From positions 27,967-91,966 of the forward strand of contig NZ_QJSW01000021.1 of the NCBI RefSeq assembly GCF_003217495.1: a stretch of 64,000 bases of DNA, written 5' to 3'. How positions within the stretch are numbered: position 1 is the first letter of the stretch; each line of letters opens with the position of its first letter. This DNA comes from Paenibacillus barcinonensis. Lineage in GTDB: Bacteria > Bacillota > Bacilli > Paenibacillales > Paenibacillaceae. Below are positions 17,130-25,703 of this stretch, piece after piece. The notes below the pieces were generated by a model. The model ran no database searches and was not told the origin of the DNA. It was given only the letters and a program-made list of their open reading frames with translations. A program made the position numbers and the translations under genes.

Positions 17130-18416
17130 ATGACTATTATTACTGACGTGTACGCACGCGAAGTCCTTGACTCCCGCGGTAACCCTACAGTTGAAGTTGA
17201 AGTATATCTGGAGTCCGGCGCACTCGGACGCGCAATCGTTCCATCCGGTGCATCCACTGGTGCCCACGAAGCGGTTGAGCTTCGCGATGGCGACAAATCC
17301 CGTTACCTTGGTAAAGGCGTACTGCAAGCTGTTAAAAACGTAAATGAAGTTATCGCTCCTGAAGTAATCGGTATGGATGCTTTGGATCAACTGGGCATCG
17401 ACAAAATGATGATCGCTTTGGATGGTACGCCAAACAAAGGCAAATTGGGTGCAAACGCAATTCTGGCTGTATCCATGGCAGTAGCTCGCGCAGCTGCTGA
17501 CGCTTTGGAAGTTCCACTGTATGTTTACCTGGGCGGATTCAACGCGAAAACTCTGCCAGTTCCAATGATGAACATCATCAACGGTGGTGAGCACGCGGAC
17601 AACAACATCGACGTACAAGAGTTCATGGTTCTGCCAGTTGGCGCTCCAACATTCAAAGAAGCTCTTCGCGTTGGCGCAGAGATCTTCCACAACCTGAAAT
17701 CCGTACTGAGCTCCAAAGGCTTGAACACAGCTGTAGGTGACGAAGGTGGTTTCGCTCCGAACCTGGGTTCTAACGAAGAAGCAATCACAACAATTATCGA
17801 AGCAATCGAAAAAGCAGGCTACAAACCAGGCGTTGACGTATTCCTGGGTATGGACGTTGCTTCCACTGAGTTCTACAAAGATGGTAAATATACACTGGCT
17901 GGTGAAGGTAAATCCTACACTTCCGCTGAGTATGTTGACCTGTTGGCTTCATGGGTTGAGAAGTACCCGATCATCACCATCGAAGACGGTATGTCCGAGG
18001 ATGACTGGGAAGGTTGGAAATTGCTCACTGAGAAATTGGGAGACAAAGTACAACTCGTTGGTGACGACTTGTTCGTAACAAACACTGAGCGTCTGTCCCA
18101 AGGTATCGAAAAAGGTATCGGTAACTCCATCCTGATCAAAGTTAACCAAATCGGTACGCTGACTGAAACATTCGATGCTATCGAAATGGCTAAACGTGCA
18201 GGATACACAGCTGTTATCTCCCACCGTTCCGGTGAGTCCGAAGATAGCACAATCGCTGACATCGCGGTTGCAACAAACGCTGGACAAATCAAAACAGGGG
18301 CTCCTTCCCGTACAGACCGTATCGCGAAGTACAACCAATTGCTCCGCATTGAGGATCAACTGGATACTCGTGCTCAATACATCGGTCTTAAAGGCTTCTA
18401 CAACCTTAAAAAATAA
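17130..18416 (+). CDS. eno: Enolase
   Basis: 428-aa magnesium enzyme converting 2-phosphoglycerate to phosphoenolpyruvate. Signatures are EVLDSRGNPTVEVEV near the N-terminus, GAILAVS-type GANAILAVSMA, the acid/base region GDEGGFAPNL, metal ligands in TIEDGMSEDD and GDDLFVTN, and SHRSGESEDS at the C-terminal active site. Highly biased codon use indicates strong expression. AAAGGAGA precedes the ATG. Last gene of the glycolytic operon. Confidence 0.97.
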   Translation: MTIITDVYAREVLDSRGNPTVEVEVYLESGALGRAIVPSGASTGAHEAVELRDGDKSRYLGKGVLQAVKNVNEVIAPEVIGMDALDQLGIDKMMIALDGTPNKGKLGANAILAVSMAVARAAADALEVPLYVYLGGFNAKTLPVPMMNIINGGEHADNNIDVQEFMVLPVGAPTFKEALRVGAEIFHNLKSVLSSKGLNTAVGDEGGFAPNLGSNEEAITTIIEAIEKAGYKPGVDVFLGMDVASTEFYKDGKYTLAGEGKSYTSAEYVDLLASWVEKYPIITIEDGMSEDDWEGWKLLTEKLGDKVQLVGDDLFVTNTERLSQGIEKGIGNSILIKVNQIGTLTETFDAIEMAKRAGYTAVISHRSGESEDSTIADIAVATNAGQIKTGAPSRTDRIAKYNQLLRIEDQLDTRAQYIGLKGFYNLKK

Positions 18417-18438
18417 GCTGTTTTTACAGCTTTTCAGG

Positions 18439-18466
18439 CAAGCCGGGTAACTGGCTTGTCTTTTTA
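18439..18466 (+). terminator. Terminator of the glycolytic operon
   Basis: CAAGCC/GGCTTG stem with 8-base loop and TCTTTTT tail after eno. Confidence 0.8.
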
Positions 18467-18515
18467 TTTGGCAAAACAGGGTTAAAGATCTAAGAAATCG
18501 TATGCTGTGTACTAC

Positions 18516-18544
18516 TTGTATCACACTCGTAGCTATGCTACAAT
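18516..18544 (+). promoter_or_regulatory. SigA-type promoter of secG
   Basis: TTGTAT (18516-18521), 17-base spacer, TACAAT (18539-18544), 58 bases before the secG ATG. Confidence 0.7.
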
Positions 18545-18601
18545 TAAAGTAACTGTTTTTATGGTGAGATGTGATGCCCACATGGGTAGGAGGTGGAAAG
18601 A

Positions 18602-18835
18602 ATGGATATTGCTTTGAAATTGCTGCTCGTTGTTTTCTCGATCGGTCTAATCACTGTAGTATTGCTGCAGCACGGAAAAAGCGCTGGTTTGGCGGGTGCC
18701 ATCTCCGGTGGTGCGGAACATCTTTTCGGTAAAACGAAAGCGCGCGGACTGGATCTTTTCTTGCAACGTGCAACAGTGGTACTTGGTGCAGGATTTATGA
18801 TCGTGGCTATTATTGTTTCAGTGGTTGCCAAGTAA
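18602..18835 (+). CDS. secG: Protein translocase subunit SecG
   Basis: 77-aa inner-membrane partner of SecYE with two transmembrane helices (residues about 2-20 and 53-75) separated by the conserved LLQHGKSAGLAGAISGGAE loop. ATG 18602 has GGAGGTGG at 6-7 bases; the frame opens three codons earlier with GTG. The secG-rnr-smpB-ssrA order is the same as in B. subtilis. Confidence 0.93.
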   Translation: MDIALKLLLVVFSIGLITVVLLQHGKSAGLAGAISGGAEHLFGKTKARGLDLFLQRATVVLGAGFMIVAIIVSVVAK

Positions 18836-18894
18836 CTTCAAGATTTGAATTTTCGAATTGAATCAAATAGCTGAGCCCCATGGCTTAACGGATA

Positions 18895-18929
18895 AAAACC
18901 TTCGTTTCGTGCTGAAACGGAGGTTTTTT
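18895..18929 (+). terminator. Terminator of secG
   Basis: AAACCTTCGTTTC/GAAACGGAGGTTT stem with six T. The next 480 bases up to rnr contain no convincing gene or known RNA; an AT-rich TATACT lies at about 19280 without a good -35. Confidence 0.85.
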
Positions 18930-19413
18930 AATAGATATTTATGAAACCAAAGTTTGCCAATCATTATGTATTGTCGCTGATATCCAGCTCTCTCATTCAA
19001 TACAACATGAAGTAATGCTACATTCTGCTTCTGTTCGATTCCCCGTTTGCTACGACGTATCCCCGACGAGAATAGAAGGGCATGCTCTTGCCAGTGCTGA
19101 ATATTCCTAATGTATGTGCTCAGTTGTGCCGTTTTTTTGAAAAAAAGCTGATTTAGATCAGATCGGGCAGTCTGCTGGCTGCATAAACTGTGTGGAGAAG
19201 TTCATTGCTTACCGAGCGGGTAGAAGGAATGGGCCCTGTGGTTTTTTGGCATGCTACGGATGGGCTGGATTGAATTCGTGTATACTAGGGTATGAGATAG
19301 TAAGGCCGTGGGTTTAAACATTTACCATATGGCACCTGTATATTTACGGCGCGAATTCCGATACATAAAGAGAAGAGATCAGACCACTCTTACGTTTCCC
19401 GAGGTGAAAACTA

Positions 19414-22218
19414 ATGATAACCGAACAACAATTACTCGACTTCATGCGGGAGACCGCTTATAAACCGATGACATATCAGGAGCTGGAGCAGCACTTTCAG
19501 ATTGAAGATGCTGCCGATTTCAGAGCCTTTTTGATTATGCTAAACACGCTGGAGGAATCCGGCCAGATTTTGCTGACGAGCAACAATCGGTATGGTATGC
19601 CGGAACGTATGAACCTGGTGCGTGGCCGCTTGCAAGCGCATGCGAAGGGTTTTGCCTTTTTGATTCCAGAGGATCGGGAGCACCCGGACGTTTACATCCA
19701 TGCCAATGATATGAAAAGTGCGATGAATGGAGATACCGTGCTTGTTAAAGTTACGTCCCAAGGCCCGTCTGGTGGACGGCTGGAGGGTGAGATCGTACGT
19801 ATTGTGACGCGTGCGGTTACACAGGTTGTGGGTGTTTTTCAAAGTCACGAGGTATATGGATTTGTTATTCCGGATGATAAACGGATTAATCGTGATATTT
19901 TTATCCCGCGTACAAATTTTGCAGGGGCTGTAGATGGACAGAAGGTCGTTGCCAAGATTGTGAGTTATCCAGAAGGCCGCGCGGCGGCTGAAGGGGAAGT
20001 TATTGAAATTCTGGGTCACAAGGATGAGCCGGGTATCGACATTTTATCGGTCATTCGCAAGCATCAGCTGCCTGAAGCATTCCCGGATGAAGTGATGCAA
20101 GAAGCAGAGAAGGCCCCTGATTCCATTACCGAGGAAGAGATTGTTCAGCAGGGACGCCGCGATCTGCGCGGACTTAAAATCGTGACGATTGATGGTGAGG
20201 ATGCGAAGGACCTGGATGATGCGGTTAATGTGGAGAAGCTGCCGAACGGGAATTACCGTTTGGGAGTTCATATTGCCGACGTAGGATACTACGTGCAAGA
20301 AAACTCCAAGCTGGATCAGGAAGCGTATAACCGTGGGTGCAGTGTGTATCTCGTAGACCGGGTTATTCCAATGCTGCCACAACGTCTGTCCAACGGGATT
20401 TGCAGCTTGAATCCGCAGGTGGATCGTCTGACGTTGTCCTGTGAGATGGAGTTTAACGACCAGATGAAGGTTGTTAAGCACGACATCTTCACAAGTGTGA
20501 TTAAGACAAAGGAACGCATGACGTATTCAAATGTGCGCAAAATTCTTGAAGGCGAAGAGCCGGAGCTGCTTGAGCGTTATAAAGATCTGGTGGATGATTT
20601 CCACCTGATGAAGGAGATTGCTCTCAAGCTTCGTGCGATGCGGATGCGCCGCGGGGCGGTTGACTTTGATTTTGAAGAGTCCAAAATCATTGTGGATGAG
20701 AACTGCAAACCGGTCGATATTGTGAAACGGGAGCGTTCCATTGCGGAGCAAATTATTGAGGAATTCATGCTTGCAGCGAATGAGACGGTAGCTGAGCATT
20801 TCCACTGGCTCAAAGTGCCATTTATCTATCGGGTGCATGATGACCCGGATCAGGAAAAACTGCAAAATTTTCTCGCCTTTGCGGCGAATTTCGGACATCA
20901 TGTCAAAGGACGTGGCAATTCCGTTCATCCACGCGCGCTTCAATCGCTCTTGGAGGATATTAACGGTACGAAGGAGCAGACGGTCATCAGTACGATGATG
21001 TTACGTTCGATGAAACAGGCGAAGTATGACTCTGAGATGTCAGGCCACTTTGGTCTGGCGGCAGAGTTCTATAGTCACTTTACTTCACCGATTCGTCGTT
21101 ATCCCGATCTGGTGATTCACCGTGTTATTCGTGAGGTCATCGAGAATAAAGGAGCACTGCCGGAGAATCGTCAGGAATATCTGGCAAGCCGGATGTCGGA
21201 TATTGCACAGCAGTCGTCTGAACGTGAGCGTGTGGCGGTGGAGGCTGAGCGGGATACGGAGAAAATGAAAAAAGCCGAGTACATGCTCGATAAGGTCGGC
21301 GAAGAATTCGAAGGTATCATCAGCAGCGTGACAAGCTTTGGAATGTTCATCGAGCTGGAGAATACGGTGGAAGGTCTCATTCGTCTTAGCGCGCTGACTG
21401 ACGACTATTACCATTTTGATGATCAGCATATGGCACTCATTGGGGAGCGTACCTCGAAGGTATTCCGCATCGGTGACGAAGTGAAGATTCGTGTGGCACG
21501 TGTAAGCATGGAAGAGTATACGATTGATTTTGAGATGGTCGATATGAAACCTCGCAGAGAGCGTGATGGCGGATTCGAACGTGGTGGACGTGGCGGTAAA
21601 GGCGGTCGCTCTGGAAACGGCGGCGGGCGAGGCGGAGCCAAAGGTGGCTTCGGTGGAAGCCGTGGTGGTAAAGGTAGTGCTGGTGCAGGCGGTGGCAAGC
21701 GCGAGCGCGGTGGCCGATCAGTGAGCGAGGGTGCTCGTGCAGGTCGTGGTGCTACTCCTGCTGGAGCTAATGCCGGATCAGGTGCGAGCGCAGCCTCCCC
21801 GACAGGTGGGTTCACTGGCAAACGCGGTGGTAAACCGAAAGGTGAGCGCCGTGGAGGGGAAACAGGTGCTTCGAGCAGCCGCGGGCAAGGTGCGGTAAGC
21901 TTTGGTTTTGGCTCGGGTAAAGGTGGATACAGCTCGGCACCAACGGGTCAGGACAGTGCTGGCGCAGGCGGACAAGGAAATGGCCTGAACAGCAGCGGCC
22001 GTGGCGAAGGCAGCTTCAAATCCGGCAAGGGCGGCAGCAATAAAGGTGGTAAAGGCGGAGGTAAACGTAAGAGTACATCGCCTAGCGGTATTTTTATCGG
22101 TGAAAATGCCACTCCAGGTGGTGCTCAGGAAGACGGAGCGCCTCGTCGCAAGCGCAAGAAAAATAAAGGTGGAGCCGGCAATGCCACAGCGGCTTTTGTA
22201 CGGAAGAAAAAGAAGTAA
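19414..22218 (+). CDS. rnr: Ribonuclease R with long glycine/arginine/lysine-rich tail
   Basis: 3'-5' exoribonuclease that degrades structured RNA. 934 aa against about 780 in B. subtilis. Order: N-terminal winged helix (1-70), two cold-shock domains (about 70-230), RNB catalytic domain with IDGEDAKDLDDAVN (catalytic aspartates) and HFTSPIRRYPDL, an S1 domain (about 630-710, FEGIISSVTSFGMFIEL), then about 215 residues of low-complexity sequence rich in RGG, GKGG and KRK blocks that looks disordered and RNA-binding. GAGGTGAAAACTA precedes the ATG. It is upstream of smpB-ssrA, which fits its known role in tmRNA-linked mRNA decay. Confidence 0.95.
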   Translation: MITEQQLLDFMRETAYKPMTYQELEQHFQIEDAADFRAFLIMLNTLEESGQILLTSNNRYGMPERMNLVRGRLQAHAKGFAFLIPEDREHPDVYIHANDMKSAMNGDTVLVKVTSQGPSGGRLEGEIVRIVTRAVTQVVGVFQSHEVYGFVIPDDKRINRDIFIPRTNFAGAVDGQKVVAKIVSYPEGRAAAEGEVIEILGHKDEPGIDILSVIRKHQLPEAFPDEVMQEAEKAPDSITEEEIVQQGRRDLRGLKIVTIDGEDAKDLDDAVNVEKLPNGNYRLGVHIADVGYYVQENSKLDQEAYNRGCSVYLVDRVIPMLPQRLSNGICSLNPQVDRLTLSCEMEFNDQMKVVKHDIFTSVIKTKERMTYSNVRKILEGEEPELLERYKDLVDDFHLMKEIALKLRAMRMRRGAVDFDFEESKIIVDENCKPVDIVKRERSIAEQIIEEFMLAANETVAEHFHWLKVPFIYRVHDDPDQEKLQNFLAFAANFGHHVKGRGNSVHPRALQSLLEDINGTKEQTVISTMMLRSMKQAKYDSEMSGHFGLAAEFYSHFTSPIRRYPDLVIHRVIREVIENKGALPENRQEYLASRMSDIAQQSSERERVAVEAERDTEKMKKAEYMLDKVGEEFEGIISSVTSFGMFIELENTVEGLIRLSALTDDYYHFDDQHMALIGERTSKVFRIGDEVKIRVARVSMEEYTIDFEMVDMKPRRERDGGFERGGRGGKGGRSGNGGGRGGAKGGFGGSRGGKGSAGAGGGKRERGGRSVSEGARAGRGATPAGANAGSGASAASPTGGFTGKRGGKPKGERRGGETGASSSRGQGAVSFGFGSGKGGYSSAPTGQDSAGAGGQGNGLNSSGRGEGSFKSGKGGSNKGGKGGGKRKSTSPSGIFIGENATPGGAQEDGAPRRKRKKNKGGAGNATAAFVRKKKK

Positions 22219-22411
22219 GCCTAAGCGAGAATTGCTCAAGAATATTCGAGATGTGAAGGCATTGCCTAGCGGGAATCTGGTCATGTGACTGTTACGGCAG
22301 TGAACCGGTGTTCTATAGATAGGTGCATGTGAATGCAGCAGGATGGTTGGCTGTAAGTCTCCTGTGAGGATAGCGCAGAGCGGGTTTCGTGTGAGCCGAA
22401 AAGGTGTAATG

Positions 22412-22445
22412 AGAAGGGGCGGCAGAGGCCGCCTCTTTCTTGATT
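22412..22445 (+). terminator. Terminator of rnr
   Basis: AGAAGGGGCGGC pairs with GCCGCCTCTTTCT around a short loop, followed by TTGATTTT. The T stretch overlaps the -35 of the smpB promoter. Confidence 0.65.
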
Positions 22446-22468
22446 TTAACAGCCGTACTTGCTACAAT
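22440..22468 (+). promoter_or_regulatory. SigA-type promoter of smpB
   Basis: TTGATT (22440-22445), 17 bases, TACAAT (22463-22468), nearly the same -10 context as the secG promoter. Confidence 0.65.
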
Positions 22469-22556
22469 TAAGGTCTGGCACAGGTTCTTTGGTGCAACAT
22501 GTATGCTATGTTGGTACAGCATGGTACGGTTTATTTTACGAAGAAGGAGTGAGGAC

Positions 22557-23039
22557 ATGGGCAAGAATGATGGACAGAATAAAGTGCTTGCACAGAACAA
22601 AAAGGCTTCCCATGACTACTTCATTGAAGATACGTATGAAGCGGGCATGGTGCTGACTGGTACGGAGATCAAGTCTCTTCGTAACGGGCGTGCGAACATT
22701 GGCGATTCATTTGCTACGATTCGGAATGGTGAGATTCATATTCACAATATGCATATTAGTCCTTTTGAACAAGGGAATCGTCATAATCCAATTGATCCTA
22801 CACGTACACGTAAGCTGCTCATGCATAAAGTGCAGATCCACAAATTACTCGGACTGTCCAAGCAGGATGGGTACAGTATTGTACCGCTGAAGATCTATAT
22901 CCGTAATGGCTATGCGAAGTTGTTGCTCGGATTGGGTAAAGGTAAGAAGCAGTATGATAAACGGGAGGCAGCCGCAAAGCGGGATGCTCAACGTGATATT
23001 CAACGTGTACTGCGCGAGAAGCAGAAGGTTGCACGTTAA
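22557..23039 (+). CDS. smpB: SsrA-binding protein SmpB
   Basis: 160-aa OB-fold partner of tmRNA in trans-translation. Conserved blocks are QNKKASHDYFIEDTYEAG, GTEIKSLRNGRANI, the core FEQGNRHNPIDPTRTRKLL and a basic C-terminal tail (KKQYDKREAAAKRDAQR) that enters the decoding centre in known structures. AAGGAG is 8-9 bases before ATG 22557. The frame extends to 22440 but without conservation. Located 645 bases upstream of ssrA. Confidence 0.97.
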   Translation: MGKNDGQNKVLAQNKKASHDYFIEDTYEAGMVLTGTEIKSLRNGRANIGDSFATIRNGEIHIHNMHISPFEQGNRHNPIDPTRTRKLLMHKVQIHKLLGLSKQDGYSIVPLKIYIRNGYAKLLLGLGKGKKQYDKREAAAKRDAQRDIQRVLREKQKVAR

Positions 23040-23131
23040 GAGAGAAGTACGTTTCGCGAGAGTCACCGTTAAAGTGTGCGGATTATCGTTAGCCTGTCGG
23101 CTAACTCTGTTAATGATGGTGAACGGAAGAA

Positions 23132-23175
23132 GTCCTCATAGCTTGCCATGGATTGGCGAGAGTGGGGATTTTTTT
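23132..23175 (+). terminator. Terminator of smpB
   Basis: GTCCTCA/TGGGGAT stem with inner TGCC/GGCG pairing and seven T. The region to 23400 holds no recognisable gene. Confidence 0.7.
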
Positions 23176-23399
23176 ATGGTGGTTGCTGTGTTAGTTAGTT
23201 GAATCGTGGGTAAAATACTGTAATCAAGGCTGTTAGACTGAGTTTGGGATGATGAGCTTTGGTTTGGATTGCCACTGGCCAATGGATCTGCCAATCATCT
23301 ATACCATATGTACCACGGTTCACCTCCACACCAAATACCAAGCTGAGGATAAAGGTGTGTCGGCACATATTACAAGATATGATGTGTGTTTAGGCAAAC

Positions 23400-23428
23400 T
23401 TTACTTCCGATGATTGACGCGGTATAAT
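23400..23428 (+). promoter_or_regulatory. Strong SigA-type promoter upstream of ssrA
   Basis: TTTACT (23400-23405), 17 bases, TATAAT (23423-23428). It lies about 250 bases before the mature tmRNA 5' end, so a long leader would be transcribed if this drives ssrA. Confidence 0.6.
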
Positions 23429-23626
23429 ATGTAGACGATTGAGCTTGGTGTGCAAGGTGCGATATTCAAGTTGCATATTGGATAACCTTACATCTGTGCT
23501 CAGTTCAATGGATTGCCTTCCAGCAATCTGCACTATATCGGTAATTCGGGCTGTGATATGATTATTCATGTAGCAGACAGGAATGACGAGTAGGTAAGAA
23601 GCATCTTTTCACCTTGGAGGGATTAG

Positions 23627-23683
23627 ATGTGCAGCACCTTTGCTCCGTATTCACGGATTAATCCTGAAGCCCTTCTTATATGA
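23627..23683 (+). CDS. 18-aa ORF abutting the tmRNA gene
   Basis: Reads MCSTFAPYSRINPEALLI and stops with TGA at 23681-23683, directly before the first base of mature tmRNA. TTGGAGGG lies 6-7 bases before the ATG, a near-consensus ribosome site. It may be chance, or a leader ORF in the precursor transcript. Confidence 0.25.
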   Translation: MCSTFAPYSRINPEALLI

Positions 23684-24045
23684 GGGGGCGTTTATGGATT
23701 CGACGGGGATAGTTCGAGCATGGGTAGCGGGTAGTGGGGACGCGTCCGCTTTATCAACGCTAAAGCCTATTAAACGGCAAACAACAAACAAACTACGCTT
23801 TCGCAGCCTAAGAAACTGTGTGCGTGCTTCTACCCTGCATCGCCCATGTGACAGGACTAGGGGCTAACAAGTAGTGGGATACGCTGTCACATCTCCGCCT
23901 GGGGTGTGCTGAAGAAGACAATCAGGCTGACCCAACGTATAGCCGGTTACGGGGCGATACTCGGGTGACATCAAAACTGTGACTACACCCGTAGAAGCTT
24001 ATGTGTCGTTATCTTCGGACAGGGGTTCGACTCCCCTCGCCTCCA
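23684..24045 (+). ncRNA. ssrA: Transfer-messenger RNA (tmRNA)
   Basis: 362-nt tmRNA that rescues stalled ribosomes with SmpB. The 5' GGGGGCG pairs with the 3' CGCCTCC, discriminator A follows, and CCA is not encoded. The tRNA-like T arm is AGGGGTTCGACTCCCCT. The resume ORF at 23776-23811 encodes the tag GKQQTNYAFAA followed by TAA. The tag ends in the hydrophobic AFAA needed for ClpXP-type degradation. Its 3' end is the target of an inserted segment (see the duplication at 24901). Confidence 0.96.
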
Positions 24046-24063
24046 TTAGATTCAAGTCAAAAG

Positions 24064-24095
24064 CCATCAACCAGTGTTCTGGTTGGTGGTTTTTC
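24064..24095 (+). terminator. Terminator after ssrA
   Basis: CCATCAACCAG/CTGGTTGGTGG 11-bp stem, 4-base loop, T run. Confidence 0.85.
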
Positions 24096-24139
24096 TGTTT
24101 ATGATATAATAAGCATAAATTTAGATTGGGGGACTCCAG

Positions 24140-24337
24140 ATGTTTGAAACTCGAGAACAGCTCCAAGAAATCTTAAAAAAAGCAAATCAACATGCACGGA
24201 AACAAGCTAAAGAATCAGGTGCCTCAATTTATTATATAAAAAACAACAAACGCGTTCGTGAGGATGCTGCGGGAAATAAATTCGAAATTATATTTGATGC
24301 TGCTGGGAAACGCCAGGAGTTTGAGTATCATGAGTGA
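24140..24337 (+). CDS. Small putative antitoxin of a zeta-like toxin pair
   Basis: 65-aa charged protein: an amphipathic N-terminal helix (EQLQEILKKANQHARKQAKE) followed by short beta-like segments (IYYIKNNKRV, NKFEIIFDAAGKR). It is not similar to the classic epsilon antitoxin that I can see. The antitoxin role is inferred from size, from position directly upstream and from its 8-base overlap with the zeta-like gene. GGGGGACTCC lies before the ATG and TATAAT at about 24105. AT-richer than the flanking core genes. Confidence 0.65.
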   Translation: MFETREQLQEILKKANQHARKQAKESGASIYYIKNNKRVREDAAGNKFEIIFDAAGKRQEFEYHE

Positions 24338-24902
24338 GACCAGACCAGTCATGACTGTGTTTGCTGGAACCAATGGAGCAGGGAAAAGTACACTCAGCAT
24401 GCAAATGAGAGAGTGGCTTGGTGAACTGGTTGATCCAGATCAAATTGCAAGAGAGTTGAAGCCAGAGAATCCGCGTAGTGCTGACCTGTCTGCTGGCAGG
24501 GAGGCTGTAAAAAGAATCCGATCTCTCATTAAAAGTGGTAAAAATTTCGCTATTGAAACGACATTGTCTGGATCGTTTGTTTTGAAACACATGGAAATTG
24601 CAAAAGAAAGCAATTATGAAATTGTTGTTTACTATATCGGCCTCGAGGACGTTCAAATGCATATAGATCGTGTTGCCTCTCGCGTTGAACAAGGTGGACA
24701 TTGGATTGCAGAAGAAGACATTCGTTATCGATATGGTCAGTCATTGAAAAACCTTAAACCAGCTCTAGCCATCTCAGATCAGGTTATCATCATTGATAAT
24801 ACATACGAGCCTTTGATTGTTGCAGAAATCATTCAGAGTAATTTGATCTATTGTGTTGAGTCCATACCTGCTTGGGTTAATCCTGTTCTTATTGGTTACT
24901 GA
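24330..24902 (+). CDS. Zeta-toxin-like P-loop kinase
   Basis: 190-aa P-loop kinase of the zeta/AAA_33 family. Walker A GTNGAGKST is at residues 13-21, with VDPDQIAREL and AIETTLSGS in the positions that bind substrate in zeta toxins, and HIDRVASRVEQGGHWI as lid region. Zeta toxins phosphorylate UDP-N-acetylglucosamine and block wall synthesis; family members with other targets exist. ATG 24330 overlaps the antitoxin frame; the open frame runs further upstream but inside that gene. The stop TGA (24900-24902) uses the first two bases of the duplicated tmRNA 3' segment. Confidence 0.8.
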   Translation: MSETRPVMTVFAGTNGAGKSTLSMQMREWLGELVDPDQIARELKPENPRSADLSAGREAVKRIRSLIKSGKNFAIETTLSGSFVLKHMEIAKESNYEIVVYYIGLEDVQMHIDRVASRVEQGGHWIAEEDIRYRYGQSLKNLKPALAISDQVIIIDNTYEPLIVAEIIQSNLIYCVESIPAWVNPVLIGY

Positions 24903-24982
24903 TACTCGGGTGACATCAAAACTGTGACTACACCCGTAGAAGCTTATGTGTCGTTAACTTCGGACAGGGGCTCGACTCCCCT
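24901..24982 (+). repeat. 82-bp duplication of the ssrA 3' end
   Basis: Matches tmRNA positions 23956-24037 at 80 of 82 bases (T to A and T to C differences). After ACTCCCCT it continues GGAGGGAC instead of CGCCTCCA, so the acceptor arm is lost and it cannot be a working tmRNA end. It bounds the toxin-antitoxin pair, as expected for integration into the tmRNA gene followed by decay of the displaced copy. Confidence 0.9.
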
Positions 24983-25090
24983 GGAGGGACTATATTTTCT
25001 CACAAGCAGATGTGAAAACTTTCTGCTCATTTTATTTAGACCGTGAATATATTAAATTCAATAGGACTAATGTTGCTTACACTTATAAAT

Positions 25091-25330
25091 TTACTGCTCC
25101 CATTCTCTTTTTAGTATTCTAAATATTATCAAATCTTCGTAGTGGTCATATAGCCATTGTCCATCATGTTTAATACTTTCTTGAGTAAACCCTAATCTTT
25201 TAGTAATAGCTATACTTTTTAAGTTATTCGCTGCCACATGTATTTCGATTCTGTTTATGTTCAAATCTTCAAATAGGTATTTAATAATTGTTTTTATACA
25301 TTTGGTTACTATTCCGTTTCCTTGTGCTTT
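25091..25330 (-). pseudogene. C-terminal remnant of a RimJ/RimL-type GNAT acetyltransferase
   Basis: About 75 residues match the last part of GNAT acetyltransferases of the RimL type: GNGIVTK near the acetyl-CoA loop, the NRIEIHVAANNLKSIAITKRLGF segment (quoted in part; NxxSxxxxxRLGF motif) and a closing HYEDLIIF. The N-terminal half is missing. The frame runs on upstream to 25393 into unrelated sequence next to the IS30-type remnant. No start with a ribosome site is present. Confidence 0.65.
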
Positions 25331-25374
25331 TTCAGATGACGGATTGTAATATGAAGTGCGACACCTGCTGGAAA

Positions 25375-25620
25375 TAAATAAAAAATGGCCCATGGCCGGA
25401 TTCGTGTAGAATGAAGGTTCCTACACCACATTCACACAAGGAGAATCCACCATGAGCTACACACATCTTAGCATAGTCGAACGCAGCAAGCTAGAAATCC
25501 TCCACCAGCAGGGAAAAGTACCCAGCGATTGCCCAAGAACTGGGCAGACATCATGCCACCATTGGCTGGGAACTCCGCCGAAATACAGCAAACACCCCTA
25601 CGGCGCGGAGTTTCTACGAA
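25375..25620 (+). mobile_element. IS30-family remnant (5' part of transposase)
   Basis: A leader and ATG at 25452 (GGAGAATCCACC upstream) open a frame starting MSYTHLSIVERSKLEIL, the N-terminus of IS30-type transposases. After QQGK the frame shifts: a different frame continues AIAQELGRHHATIGWELRR, the IS30 helix-turn-helix. The rest of the transposase is gone, so this is an inactive fragment. Confidence 0.7.
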
Positions 25621-25679
25621 CTAATGAGTTCGATCCAATGAACTGGAGTGGAGGTGGAAGGCGTGTGAATGGGGCGTGT

Positions 25680-25690
25680 GCCTCCATTAG
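25680..25690 (+). repeat. Candidate distal attachment core matching the ssrA 3' end
   Basis: GCCTCCATTAG is identical to bases 24039-24049, which span the 3' end of tmRNA. A stem CACC/GGTG with TTTTTTCTTT follows at 25704-25727, as expected of a gene's downstream terminator. An 11-base match is short and could be chance. Confidence 0.4.
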
Positions 25691-25703
25691 TAGTATCAGA
25701 AGA

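Noticed and set aside
21423..22284. Proline/alanine-rich antisense frames opposite the RNase R tail
   Set aside because: Produced by the Gly-rich codons of the tail on the other strand.
23640..23867. 75-aa frame inside tmRNA
   Set aside because: Reads through the structured RNA in a frame different from the tag ORF; it has no coding role.
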